Assembly (NCBI RefSeq): GCF_005121165.3
Contig: NZ_CP034413.3
Span: 186,001-250,000, forward strand
DNA: 64,000 bases
Origin: Dysosmobacter welbionis
GTDB lineage: Bacteria > Bacillota > Clostridia > Oscillospirales > Oscillospiraceae
Direction of reading: 5' to 3'
In this document: positions 45,113-54,459 of the stretch, one piece after another
How positions within the stretch are numbered: the stretch's first letter is position 1
How the letters are laid out: every line of letters begins with the position of its first letter
Notes under the pieces: generated by a model
What the model was told of the DNA's origin: nothing
Databases searched by the model: none
Seen by the model: the letters and a program-made list of their open reading frames with translations, nothing else
Translations under genes and position numbers: made by a program

Positions 45113-45946
45113 TCATGTGTTCTTTTCTTTCCTGGTGTTTTCAAACACCCAGAATATAGCGCCCAGAATCACAATCCCACCAATTATGGAGCTTTTGCTC
45201 AGGGTCTCTCCCAAAAAGGCATAGCTGAACACGGCAGTGAACACAACACCGGAATACTGATAGATGCTGACCTCAGAGGCCGGGGCCTGCTGATAAGCGT
45301 ATGTCAGGAAGAACTGTCCCCCTGCCGCAAAGACGCCGATCAGCAAAAGCATCACGAATACCTTTGGAGACGGAATCACCAGATTCGGCAGCATCATCAG
45401 TCCTGCGCAGACCGTACTCAGTGCGGAAAAGTGGAAGATAATCGCAGATGGGTGCGTGAAATTTTTACAGTAGGACAACATGGTGTAAGCCATGCCGGAT
45501 ACCACCGCTGCCAGCAAAGCCGCCAGAAGCGGGAACGGGTTGGAGTCGAAGGACGGCTGCATGGCGATATATGCGCCCACAAGACACAGGATCGTTGAGG
45601 CGATCTTGACGGGAGTGATCTTCTCCTTCAGGAAAATACCGGCGAGCAGTGTGACAAATACCGGAGATGCCCGGTTCAGCATAGCTACATCCGCTTGGCG
45701 GGCGTGACCGGCCGCATAGAAGAAGAGCACGATCCCCAGAAAGCCGAAGAACGACCTTCCCCAAAGCGCCCAGCCCCCTCGTTTGATCTCCTGAAAAACC
45801 TGCAGGTTTTCCCGTCGGACCATAACAGCTGCAATAATCAGGCTGACAAGATTGCGGAAGAAGGTCTGCTCAAATGTCCCCACCTCTTCAGAGCTCAATT
45901 TGACAAATACCTGCATGATGGAAAAGGACAGCGATGAGACCAGCAT
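45113..45946 (-). CDS. EamA/DMT family transporter
   Basis: Polytopic membrane protein of about 277 residues with ten hydrophobic segments and the two EamA repeats. It starts LMLVSSLSFSIMQVFVKLSS and ends IIGGIVILGAIFW. The start is uncertain: the reading frame is open to a GTG at 46081 inside a hairpin, and a good AAAGGAGAG lies near 45990-45998 with no usable in-frame start after it, so a base error near the A-runs is possible. ATG 45946 is the first in-frame ATG. It is the last gene of the catabolic cluster and could export a by-product. Confidence 0.8.
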   Translation of the reverse strand: MLVSSLSFSIMQVFVKLSSEEVGTFEQTFFRNLVSLIIAAVMVRRENLQVFQEIKRGGWALWGRSFFGFLGIVLFFYAAGHARQADVAMLNRASPVFVTLLAGIFLKEKITPVKIASTILCLVGAYIAMQPSFDSNPFPLLAALLAAVVSGMAYTMLSYCKNFTHPSAIIFHFSALSTVCAGLMMLPNLVIPSPKVFVMLLLIGVFAAGGQFFLTYAYQQAPASEVSIYQYSGVVFTAVFSYAFLGETLSKSSIIGGIVILGAIFWVFENTRKEKNT

Positions 45947-46038
45947 CAAATATATAGCTTTGGTTTTTTGTTTTTCGTAATCAGTCTCTCCTTTTATATG
46001 GCAACATACAGCGTGGCCGTCTGCACGGGAAATCAGCG

Positions 46039-46069
46039 CAGACGACCGGAATACACTTCCGGTCGTCTG
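46039..46069 (-). terminator. Perfect 13-bp hairpin after the UxaA-family gene
   Basis: CAGACGACCGGAA and TTCCGGTCGTCTG pair perfectly around a 5-base loop. No T-run follows, so it may be an RNA-stability or weak termination element between the hydro-lyase and EamA genes. Confidence 0.6.
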
Positions 46070-46102
46070 TTCCGATCCCACCCGGGGCCTGCGCAGCAGA
46101 AA

Positions 46103-47626
46103 TCAATAGTCGCCGTTGTAACTGGTTCCGTGGGGCGTTGTCCAGCTATAATCTCCCAGCTTTTCCGCCTTTGTCTCCTCGCCGTTGGCCACACGCAGAA
46201 GCAGCTCGTAAAGCTCGCGGCCGCTTTCTTGCAGGCTCAGTTCCCCATACAGCATGGGAGCTGCGGAGTAGTCGATCATGTCCTCCAGCGCCGTCGCAGT
46301 CTGGGGGTTGCCTGTGATCTTGATGGTCGTCATACATGCGTTGCCGATGGGGTTGCCCCGCCCAGTGGTGAAGAGGCAGATATGGCATCCGCTCATGGCC
46401 AGCGTGGTGGACGCATAGGCATCATTGGCGCCCTGTGCCTGGTTGATGCCCCAGGCTCCCGCGCCGGGGACCGGATCACCGCAGTCCAGGATCCCCAGGA
46501 TCCGGCGATGTCCCTGGGTTTTGAAGCTGCCCAGGTTCTTCTCGGTCATAGTGGTCAGTCCGCCCGCCTTATTGCCGGGAGTGGGATTGACCTGGGAGAG
46601 GCCCTTACCGCCTCTGCGGGTGCAGTCCTCATTGAAGAAATCTCCGATATCCATCAGGCGCATGCCGATCTCATAAGAAGCCGCTGTGGTGGGATAGCCG
46701 CCGCGGCCACAAACCTCCACCGCTCTTCCGCCGGCGGACAGGTGCATATCGATTGCCTCACCCACCACCGGATTGGCGGACAGGCCGCTGGTCCAGTCAG
46801 ATCCGCCGTTATAGCCGCCGATAATCAGTCCGCTGAGGGGGCAGGGTTCGCGCTTCTGGGCCTCTGCCTGCCGCTTCAGATCCTCCACAGCTGCAATCCC
46901 GTCCTGGATGGCCTTGGTGACACCGCCGTCCGCCTGGATGCTGATATTCACCACCGGCCGGCCAGTCTTACGGATCTCCTCCGCCACATCTTCAGGATCT
47001 GTCTGCTGGCACCCCAGGGACAGCAGTACCACGCCAAAAGTGTTCGGGTGCGTGCCGGTTGTGATGAATCCTCTGCGGGTCCGCTCAAAGCGATCCGGAA
47101 ACTCACCGCAAGCCGCATCGACAAACGTGGCAGGGACATTACAGGCAGCAGAGATCCGCTGCGCCGCATTGTTGGAGCACTGAACCAGAGAGATCACCAC
47201 CACCTGGTTCCGGATCCCAAAGGAACCGTCTGCCCGCTTATAGCCCATGATCGTCTCCGGCAGGCCCAACTCTTCCTTTTTGTATTTATGGTGGATCGTG
47301 TAATCCATGGCATCCGGTGCCATGGAGCGATAGTAAGCACGCTGTTCCCGGTTGATTTCCTCAAAGTCATCGTAAACATTGTGCTCATGTACCCAGTCTC
47401 CCTTTTTGATGAACTGGGTGGCCACGCCGATATGTACACCATACTTGATGATCTCGGCTCCTTTTTCGATATCAGTGCGGGCGATTTTGTGCCCCTCTTT
47501 GATATATTCGTTGGCCGTGATCTCCTCACCAGCCACTAGTGTGCACTCACCCGCCTGGATAGGCTCTACGGCAACTGCGACGTTGTCGCTCTCCTCAATC
47601 AGCATGCTTTTTTTGTAAATTTTCAT
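46103..47626 (-). CDS. UxaA family hydro-lyase (altronate/galactarate dehydratase-like)
   Basis: A 507-residue enzyme with an N-terminal SAF domain (about residues 1-90: VAVAVEPIQAGE, EEITANEYIKEGHKIA) fused to the GD_AH core (GYKRADGSFGIRNQVVV, CSNNAAQRIS, GCQQTDPE, CGRGGYPTTAAS). Family members dehydrate sugar acids (altronate, galactarate) or, in SuyAB, remove sulfite from sulfolactate; a conserved metal Cys set is visible. Here it is surrounded by opine-type and C-S lyase genes rather than uronate genes, so the sugar-acid role is not assured. Confidence 0.85.
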   Translation of the reverse strand: MKIYKKSMLIEESDNVAVAVEPIQAGECTLVAGEEITANEYIKEGHKIARTDIEKGAEIIKYGVHIGVATQFIKKGDWVHEHNVYDDFEEINREQRAYYRSMAPDAMDYTIHHKYKKEELGLPETIMGYKRADGSFGIRNQVVVISLVQCSNNAAQRISAACNVPATFVDAACGEFPDRFERTRRGFITTGTHPNTFGVVLLSLGCQQTDPEDVAEEIRKTGRPVVNISIQADGGVTKAIQDGIAAVEDLKRQAEAQKREPCPLSGLIIGGYNGGSDWTSGLSANPVVGEAIDMHLSAGGRAVEVCGRGGYPTTAASYEIGMRLMDIGDFFNEDCTRRGGKGLSQVNPTPGNKAGGLTTMTEKNLGSFKTQGHRRILGILDCGDPVPGAGAWGINQAQGANDAYASTTLAMSGCHICLFTTGRGNPIGNACMTTIKITGNPQTATALEDMIDYSAAPMLYGELSLQESGRELYELLLRVANGEETKAEKLGDYSWTTPHGTSYNGDY

Positions 47627-47665
47627 TCCTGTTTACTCCTCCAGTAATTTAGGATTGGTGTTCTC

Positions 47666-48850
47666 TTACCGTAATACTGCGGCGATGCGATCCATGATCT
47701 CCTCGATCAGATTTCGGGGTGCAGCCAGGTTCAATCGTTCAAATCCATTTCCCTCTGGGCCGAACATACTGCCTTCGTCCATCGCCACATGGGCCTGATA
47801 CAGCATCTTTTGGCGCAGTTTTTCGGCATCCGGCTCCAGTCTCCGGAAGTCAATCCATTGGAGATAGGTCCCCTCCAGAGGGGAGATCTTGACGTCTCCA
47901 TTCCAAGTATCTTCCGCAAACTCCCGAACGAACTGGTCATTTTTCTGAATATAAGCCAGGCATGAATCCAGCCAGGCTTCCCCGTGGTCCCAGGCAGCCT
48001 TTGCAGCAACGGGGGCAAAAAAGTTCGGATGGGCACGACAATACCGTGCGAACATCTGGTCAAATCGTTTCCGGCGTTCCTCATTGGGGATCATAATGCA
48101 GGAAAAAGAAAGCCCCGCCAGATTGAATGTTTTGGATGGAGCATGGCAAACGGCACAGTTTTCCGCATAGTCCTGGCCCAGCGAGGCAAACACGATATGC
48201 TGGTGGCCCGGGAAGATCAGATCGCTGTGGATCTCATCTGCGATTACAAACACATGATGCCTGCGGCAGATCTCGCCCACTCTGCGGAGCTCCTCCTCCG
48301 TATAAACACGGCCCACCGGATTGTGCGGGTTGCTTAAAACAAAGGCCCTGCATCTGGGGGATGCCGCTTTCCTCTCAAAATCTGCAAAGTCGATCTCATA
48401 GCGCCCATCCCTGAGCTGTAACGGACTGTTTACAACAACCCGTTTCTGCTGCTGTATCGAATCAGCGAAGGGATAATACACCGGTCTCTGGATCAGGACC
48501 TCATCGCCTTCCTCCGTCTCTGACAGCAGCAGGAGATTGATGGCTGTCACGACACCGGGGGTAAAACGGAACCAGTCCGCCGCCGCATTCCAGCCATTTC
48601 TCCGTTGCTGCCAGCGCAGATAGGACGCAATAACCTCATCAGTGACTTTGGTATATCCATACATGCCGTTCTTAGCTGCCTCAATGATGGCTTCCTGAAC
48701 CTCCGGAAGCGTCTTCAGATCCATATCTGCAATCCAGGCGGGCAGAACGTCTTGGGTTCCAAAAGTCTTTTCCAGTTCAGCTGGCTCCCACTTAACCTGC
48801 CCCCACGGCAGGCGGCTTTCAAAGTGGTCAAAGTCAAACGTTTTTTCCAT
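47666..48850 (-). CDS. MalY/PatB family PLP-dependent aminotransferase or C-S lyase
   Basis: Fold-type I PLP enzyme of 394 residues. The N-terminus has VLPAWIADMDLKTLPEV, typical of PatB, then NPHNPVGRVYT, IADEIHSDL, and the PLP lysine in HAPSKTFNLAGL. Family members cleave cystathionine or other S-conjugates of cysteine, releasing pyruvate and ammonia. It follows the ABC importer genes and precedes the hydro-lyase, so the imported compound may yield its substrate. Confidence 0.9.
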   Translation of the reverse strand: MEKTFDFDHFESRLPWGQVKWEPAELEKTFGTQDVLPAWIADMDLKTLPEVQEAIIEAAKNGMYGYTKVTDEVIASYLRWQQRRNGWNAAADWFRFTPGVVTAINLLLLSETEEGDEVLIQRPVYYPFADSIQQQKRVVVNSPLQLRDGRYEIDFADFERKAASPRCRAFVLSNPHNPVGRVYTEEELRRVGEICRRHHVFVIADEIHSDLIFPGHQHIVFASLGQDYAENCAVCHAPSKTFNLAGLSFSCIMIPNEERRKRFDQMFARYCRAHPNFFAPVAAKAAWDHGEAWLDSCLAYIQKNDQFVREFAEDTWNGDVKISPLEGTYLQWIDFRRLEPDAEKLRQKMLYQAHVAMDEGSMFGPEGNGFERLNLAAPRNLIEEIMDRIAAVLR

Positions 48851-48883
48851 CCTTACCTCTTTCTGATCCTAAATCGGGATTTA

Positions 48884-49852
48884 TCACAGGCCATTAATCT
48901 CCCTCACAAAATGGCATTTGACAAAATGATCCTTTTCGATCTCTTCCAGCTGGGGCTCATTTTCAAAACATTCCGGCTTCGCATATACACATCTGGGGGC
49001 GAAGCGGCAGGACTTTGTCACGTTGATAGGCGAAGTGATCTCACCCTTCAAAATGATCTGATTATCCGGCGCATTGTACTTGGGCAGCGGGATCGCAGAA
49101 ATCAATGCCTTTGTATAGGGATGATATTGGTGGGCAAAGATCTCTGCGGATCCAGCCTTCTCTACCATCTGTCCCAGATACATCACCGTGATATCATCGG
49201 AGATATGCTTGACCACGGACAGGTTGTGGGTGATAAACAGATATGTGAGATTCCGCTCCTTCTGGAGCTCCATCATCAGGTTCAGAATCTGTGCCTGAAT
49301 GGACACGTCCAAAGCAGAGACCGGCTCATCGCAGACCACCAGCTTGGGATCCAGAATCAGCGCCCGGGCGATACCTACCCGCTGGCGGCGTCCACCATCC
49401 AGTTCATGCGGATACAGGCCATAGGTTCTCTCTGCCAGTCCCACCACATCCATGATCTCACGGACTTTTTTCTGCTGCTCCTCTTTGGAATTGCAGAGCT
49501 TATAGATCTTCAAAGGCTCTGCGATGATATCTCCGATGGACATTCTGGGGTTCAGAGATGCGTAGGGATCCTGGAAAATGATCTGCATATCCTTGCGAAG
49601 CTCTTTCAGCTGCGCCTTGGTCACGTCCGAGATATCCTTTCCCTGAAAGATAATCCGGCCGCCTGTTCTCTGATGCAGGTGCAGGATCACCCGGCCCAGT
49701 GTAGACTTTCCGCAGCCGGATTCTCCCACGATCCCCAGCGTCTGTCCCTCCCGCAGACCGAAGGTGACGCCATCCACTGCATGGAGTGTCCCCTTTTTGG
49801 TGGCAAAATACTTTGTCAGGTCTTCTACTCTTAAAATCTCAGCCATACTCAA
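48884..49852 (-). CDS. Peptide/opine ABC transporter ATPase (OppF/DppF-like)
   Basis: ATPase of 322 residues with Walker A VGESGCGKST and Walker B LVVCDEPVSALD. The ABC signature is ELDGGRRQR instead of the usual LSGGQ-R, an unusual variant. The C-terminal oligopeptide-ABC domain has a Cys set (SCRFAPRCVYAKPEC) that in this family can hold an iron-sulfur cluster. It overlaps the partner ATPase gene by 4 bp. Confidence 0.9.
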   Translation of the reverse strand: MSMAEILRVEDLTKYFATKKGTLHAVDGVTFGLREGQTLGIVGESGCGKSTLGRVILHLHQRTGGRIIFQGKDISDVTKAQLKELRKDMQIIFQDPYASLNPRMSIGDIIAEPLKIYKLCNSKEEQQKKVREIMDVVGLAERTYGLYPHELDGGRRQRVGIARALILDPKLVVCDEPVSALDVSIQAQILNLMMELQKERNLTYLFITHNLSVVKHISDDITVMYLGQMVEKAGSAEIFAHQYHPYTKALISAIPLPKYNAPDNQIILKGEITSPINVTKSCRFAPRCVYAKPECFENEPQLEEIEKDHFVKCHFVREINGL

Positions 49853-50823
49853 ACCTCCGTGTCAGAAAAACGGTTGCAGCGGACCATGTGAGAGTCCGAA
49901 AGCTTCACCGGCTTGATTTTTCCGGTCTGGCAGGCTTCTGTCGCATAGGGACATCTGGGGTGGAACTTGCATCCATCCGGAAGGTTTGCGGGGTCCGGTA
50001 CCATGCCCTGAATCACTTTCAGCGTAGATGCGTCGTTCTCAATATCCGGCAGAGAGTCAAACAGACCGATGGTATACGGATGCCGCTTATCTGTATAAAT
50101 TTCCTTGAGGGTTCCGGATTCCACGATCTCCCCGGCGTACACCACCGCGACCTTGTCGCAGATCTTCGCCACAACGCCCAGATCATGAGTGATGAGGATC
50201 AGGGAGGTCTGATACTCCTGCTTCAATTTTTTCATCAGCTCCAGCACCTGCGCCTGGATCGTCACGTCCAAGGCTGTGGTAGGCTCGTCCGCGATCAGCA
50301 GCTCTGGGCTGCAGGCCAGGGCGATAGCGATCATCACCCGCTGCTTCATGCCGCCGGAAAACTGGTGGGGGTAGTCGTCGCAACGGGCGCCGGGGATACC
50401 CACCTGCTCCAGCATCTCCATAGCACGCTTCCGGGCCTCGGCCTTCGAGATCTTGTTGTGCAGCAGGATCACTTCTGCAATCTGATCTCCTACCCGTGTC
50501 ACCGGGTTCAGGGAAGTCATGGGATCCTGGAAGATCATGGAGATCTTTCCGCCGCGGATCCGGCGCATCTGCTTTTCTGAGAGTTTCAGCAGATCCTCTC
50601 CCTCAAACAGGATCGATCCCTTTACGATCTCTCCTGGCGGATCCGGCACCAGCCCCATGATTCCAAGGGCCGTGGTGGTCTTTCCGGCACCGGTCTCCCC
50701 CACCAGGCCGATACTTTCGCCCCTCTCCAGAGAAAAGGTGATGTCATTCACCGCCTGCACAGTTTCCTCGTCTGTCACATAACGGATTTCAAGGTCGTGC
50801 ACTTCCAATATATTTTCAGCCAT
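49849..50823 (-). CDS. Peptide/opine ABC transporter ATPase (OppD/DppD-like)
   Basis: ATPase of 324 residues with Walker [11 protein letters not shown], signature QFSGGMKQR, Walker [13 protein letters not shown], the switch His in LITHDLG, and the C-terminal Cys motif [15 protein letters not shown]. It forms the second half of the ATPase heterodimer of a nickel/dipeptide/opine-type importer. Confidence 0.92.
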   Translation of the reverse strand: MAENILEVHDLEIRYVTDEETVQAVNDITFSLERGESIGLVGETGAGKTTTALGIMGLVPDPPGEIVKGSILFEGEDLLKLSEKQMRRIRGGKISMIFQDPMTSLNPVTRVGDQIAEVILLHNKISKAEARKRAMEMLEQVGIPGARCDDYPHQFSGGMKQRVMIAIALACSPELLIADEPTTALDVTIQAQVLELMKKLKQEYQTSLILITHDLGVVAKICDKVAVVYAGEIVESGTLKEIYTDKRHPYTIGLFDSLPDIENDASTLKVIQGMVPDPANLPDGCKFHPRCPYATEACQTGKIKPVKLSDSHMVRCNRFSDTEV

Positions 50824-50842
50824 ACCGTACTCCTTTCACCGC

Positions 50843-51688
50843 TCACTTCTTCAATCTGGGGTCCAGGCAGTCCCGCAGGCCATCTCCTACAACGTTGAGT
50901 GCATAGACCACCACCATGATGGCAAGGCCGGGAATGACCGTGAGGTAAGGTTCTGTCCGGATGTACCGCCGGCCGGTGGACAGCATTGCGCCCCACTCCG
51001 GCAGCGGAGCCTGAATGCCAAATCCCAGGAAACTCAGAGCAGAAGCGGAAATGATGGCGCCCGCCATGGCCAGTGTGGCCTGCACGATCAGAGAGGAAAT
51101 AGAATTGGGAAGAATGTGGTGGACAATGATACGCCAGTTATTGGCGCCGATGGCTCGGGCCGCCTCGACAAACTCCTGTTCCCGTGTTGACATAACTGCT
51201 GCCCGCACCACGCGCGCGAATTTTGGCGTAGAAGACAGGCCCACCGCCAGCATCAGGTTGAACAAGCTGGAACCCAGTGCCGTGACAATGCACATGGCCA
51301 GCAGCATCTGGGGAATGGCCATGAACAGATCCATACAGCGCATAATGATATTGTCCAGCTTGGGATAGTAGGCTGCCAGGACACCCAAAATTCCGCCTGT
51401 AATGACAGAAATTCCAACCGCCAGGAAGCCGATGGCCAGAGAATAACGGCTGCCATAGATCAGGCGGCTCAACTGGTCCCGGCCAAGGTTGTCTGTGCCG
51501 AAAATATGCTCTGCGCAGGGCGCGATCATGGCACGGCTGGCATCCTGATCATCATATCCGTATGGTGCGATCTGATCGGCGAAAATTGCGATGAGAACGA
51601 AAAGGATCAAAACGATCAGTCCCACCAGCGCCTGCTTGTTCTTTTTAAAACGTCTCCAGATTTCGGAGAGCATACTGTGATTTTTCAT
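50843..51688 (-). CDS. Peptide/opine ABC transporter permease (DppC-like)
   Basis: Permease of 281 residues with about six spans. The N-terminus contains the OppC_N domain (FKKNKQALVGLIVLILFVLIA), the mid part has GTDNLGRDQLSRLIYGSR, and the EAA loop is EAARAIGANNWRIIVHHILP. It overlaps the DppB-like gene by 4 bp. Confidence 0.92.
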   Translation of the reverse strand: MKNHSMLSEIWRRFKKNKQALVGLIVLILFVLIAIFADQIAPYGYDDQDASRAMIAPCAEHIFGTDNLGRDQLSRLIYGSRYSLAIGFLAVGISVITGGILGVLAAYYPKLDNIIMRCMDLFMAIPQMLLAMCIVTALGSSLFNLMLAVGLSSTPKFARVVRAAVMSTREQEFVEAARAIGANNWRIIVHHILPNSISSLIVQATLAMAGAIISASALSFLGFGIQAPLPEWGAMLSTGRRYIRTEPYLTVIPGLAIMVVVYALNVVGDGLRDCLDPRLKK

Positions 51689-52668
51689 GCCGCCTTCTTC
51701 TCTCCTCTCTTCTTGAAACGGAAGAACCCGCTCTTGGAGCTCTCATACATGGTCTTCATGCGGGGGTCAATAAACGTGTAGATGATATCTACAATCAGGT
51801 TCAAAATGGCCGAGACAAACGCGATCAGCAGCACACATCCCTGCACGGCAGCATAGTCTCGGGCATTCATGGAATCCACCAGGTACTTTCCCACGCCATT
51901 GATGGAGAAAATCACCTCTGTGACAATGGAGCCGGCCAGCAGAACACCTAGCTGCAGCCCGATTACGGTGACAATGGGGATCATAGCATTTTTCAATGCA
52001 TGGCTCAGGATTACCATCCAATAAGTCTGGCCCTTTGCCTTGGCCGTGCGGATATAGTCCTGCCGCATAACCTCCAGCATGGAGCTGCGGGTTGTCCGCA
52101 TGATAGTGGCAGAGGAATTCACGCCCAGCGCAACCACCGGCATGATCATCTGCGTCCAGCTATTCCCGTAGCCCGAAGCCGGAAGCCAGCCCAGTCCAAC
52201 GGAGAAAATCAGAATCAGCATCAGGCCCTGCCAGAACATCGGCATGGAAATTCCAAATAAAGCGCACCCTGTGCACAGAGAGTCCAGAATGGTGTTCTGT
52301 TTCAGAGCAGCTACGATTCCGAAGAATATTCCAAGTATAATGCCCAGAACAATGCTCCATGCGGAGATATTGAATGTTACAGAGAAGCGCACGAGAAGTT
52401 CGTTCAAAACCGGAGTTCTGGAGCGGTAGGAGATTCCAAGGTCCCCCTGAAACAGGCCCAGCAGTGTCCTTCCCAGCCGCTCCCAGTAGGTCCCGTTGAT
52501 CCCCATCTCAATGCGGTATGCCTCAACAGCTTCCGGCGTGGCGTTATCTCCCAAGGCCAGATAAGCAGGATCACCAGGAGAAAAATAGAGAATTGTAAAA
52601 ACAACAATGGTTACACCGATCAATATGGGAATGATCCATAAGATTCGCTTGATAATGTATTTCAGCAT
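51685..52668 (-). CDS. Peptide/opine ABC transporter permease (DppB-like)
   Basis: Permease of 327 residues, starting MLKYIIKRILWIIPILIGV, the standard DppB/NikB N-terminus, with a large first extracytoplasmic loop (PGDPAYLALGDNATPE) and an EAA-like loop near MRQDYIRTAKAKGQTYWMV. The C-terminus is basic. A strong terminator separates it from the binding-protein gene upstream. Confidence 0.92.
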   Translation of the reverse strand: MLKYIIKRILWIIPILIGVTIVVFTILYFSPGDPAYLALGDNATPEAVEAYRIEMGINGTYWERLGRTLLGLFQGDLGISYRSRTPVLNELLVRFSVTFNISAWSIVLGIILGIFFGIVAALKQNTILDSLCTGCALFGISMPMFWQGLMLILIFSVGLGWLPASGYGNSWTQMIMPVVALGVNSSATIMRTTRSSMLEVMRQDYIRTAKAKGQTYWMVILSHALKNAMIPIVTVIGLQLGVLLAGSIVTEVIFSINGVGKYLVDSMNARDYAAVQGCVLLIAFVSAILNLIVDIIYTFIDPRMKTMYESSKSGFFRFKKRGEKKAA

Positions 52669-52731
52669 GGTTCGTTTTCCTCACTCAACCAGCGCGGCGC
52701 CCCGGAGGCCACCGCTTTTTTGTACTGTCAT

Positions 52732-52780
52732 GTAAAAAAATAGGATGGGTGAATAATTGTTGTATTATCCACCCATCCCT
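52732..52780 (-). terminator. Intrinsic terminator between binding-protein and permease genes
   Basis: GGATGGGTGGATAAT and ATTATTCACCCATCC pair (one mismatch) on the minus strand and are followed by TATTTTTTTAC. This layout typically yields more binding protein than membrane subunits. Confidence 0.9.
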
Positions 52781-52815
52781 TGGATCAAATCAAACCCTTA
52801 ATCCGGAGAATCATT

Positions 52816-54387
52816 TTACGCGAAGTAGCAATACTTCAGCAGCGGAGCCTGGAATGCGCCATTGCGGAAGCCCTGCAGATCGCTGGTGTAGCAGTGGATA
52901 TCCTCCTGCTGATAGATGGGAACGATGACACATTCATCCAGCACCTTCTGCTGGATTTCTGCATTCAGTTCGCTGCGCTTTGCAGAGTCCGCCTCCATAG
53001 CAGCAGCATCAATCAGGGCATCCATCTCAGGATCGCTGTATCCGAAGATGTTGTTGGCGTTATCGGTGTAGAAGAATCGGTTCGCATAGTCAATATCGCC
53101 GTTGGTGGCAGAGATGCCCCAGGTATAAATATCGAAGTTGTGCTCCACCTTCAAAGCCTGAGAGTTTGTGGCAGCGTCCAAAGCAACGATCTCCACATCA
53201 ATACCGATCTGCCCCAGTGCATTGGCAAAGAACTCACCATAGGCCTGACGCACAGCCATGTGGCCCACGTGATATCTGCAGGAGAACCCGTCGGGGTAAC
53301 CGGCCTCTGCCAGCAGTTCTTTGGCCTTCTCAAGATTATATTCATAGACCGGATAATCCACATGATAGGGAGAGTCCACATCCGCGATGGAATCAGGAAT
53401 ATTGCTGGGCAGCAGGCCTTCCGCGGGCTGACCGACACCGTCCATGCAGACCTCCCATGCACCGTCAATATCCAGTGCATAAGCGATAGCCTGGCGGACA
53501 CGGACATCGTCAAAGGGAGAATTCCGCAGATTGAAGCTCAGATAGCAGTTGTCCGTCGTATACTCACGGAATACCACAACATCAGAATTGGCCTCGGCAG
53601 CCTCGATATCCACGCCGGAAAGATTGTAGCACATATCTGCGCCGCCGGTCTCCACCTCGATGTAGCGGTTGCCATCTTCGGAAATCACTCTGAATTCCAC
53701 ATTCTTGATGGCAGGCTGGCCCTCCACATAGTAGTCGTCGAAGCCCACCAGACTCACGCTGCTGCCGATAGACCATTCGCCCCAGGTATAAGGACCGGTA
53801 CCGATGTCCATATTGGCCCAATCCCCGTTTCCTTCCTCATATCCCTTCTGGCTGAACATCACGCAGGTAGGGAATGAGAGGTTGGCGATTACAGGCATAT
53901 AGGGTTCGTCCATCACGATGACAAAAGTCCTCTCATCCACCGCATAGCTGTTTTCCAGATCCATATGGTCGGTAACAGAGGTGTTGGAGCTCTCCCGCAG
54001 GCAGCGCAGAGAGAAGAGGCAATCCTCGGCCGTCAAAGGCTCGCCGTTATGGCACATGACGCCTTCCCGAAGAGTCATTGTCAGCTCAGTGGCATCATCG
54101 TTGAATTCCCAGGATTCGGCCAGAAGCGGCTTGTACTCTCCTTCCGGCACTGTGCGCTCGATCAGGGTCTCGTAGACATTTGCCTTGATCTTCAAAGTAT
54201 CATTGGTGCTGCTTCCGTTGATAGGGTCCTTGTCTGCCATATCTGCCTGAACGGCAATAGTCAGAGTATCTTTCGCCTCTCCCCCATCATCGCCGTTTCC
54301 GGCATCTTCTGTGCCGCCGCCACATGCAGTTGTCAACATGCAGAGACACAGCACGGAGGAAAAAATCCGCAGCAACTTTTTTTTCAT
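52816..54387 (-). CDS. Peptide/opine ABC transporter substrate-binding lipoprotein
   Basis: SBP_bac_5 family binding protein of 523 residues. The signal peptide ends in a Cys lipobox (LTTAC), then an acidic Gly/Asp-rich linker and the mature start LTIAVQADMADKDPINGSS. Typical family segments are PLLAESWEFNDDATELTMTLR and VRQAIAYALDID. It is the first transport gene of the cluster, followed by a terminator with read-through to the permeases. Confidence 0.92.
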   Translation of the reverse strand: MKKKLLRIFSSVLCLCMLTTACGGGTEDAGNGDDGGEAKDTLTIAVQADMADKDPINGSSTNDTLKIKANVYETLIERTVPEGEYKPLLAESWEFNDDATELTMTLREGVMCHNGEPLTAEDCLFSLRCLRESSNTSVTDHMDLENSYAVDERTFVIVMDEPYMPVIANLSFPTCVMFSQKGYEEGNGDWANMDIGTGPYTWGEWSIGSSVSLVGFDDYYVEGQPAIKNVEFRVISEDGNRYIEVETGGADMCYNLSGVDIEAAEANSDVVVFREYTTDNCYLSFNLRNSPFDDVRVRQAIAYALDIDGAWEVCMDGVGQPAEGLLPSNIPDSIADVDSPYHVDYPVYEYNLEKAKELLAEAGYPDGFSCRYHVGHMAVRQAYGEFFANALGQIGIDVEIVALDAATNSQALKVEHNFDIYTWGISATNGDIDYANRFFYTDNANNIFGYSDPEMDALIDAAAMEADSAKRSELNAEIQQKVLDECVIVPIYQQEDIHCYTSDLQGFRNGAFQAPLLKYCYFA

Positions 54388-54459
54388 AACATCTCTTCTC
54401 CTTTTTCATATTTTACAATCACCGGTTTTCACCGGAAACTGCCATTTTTGTTGCCCCCT

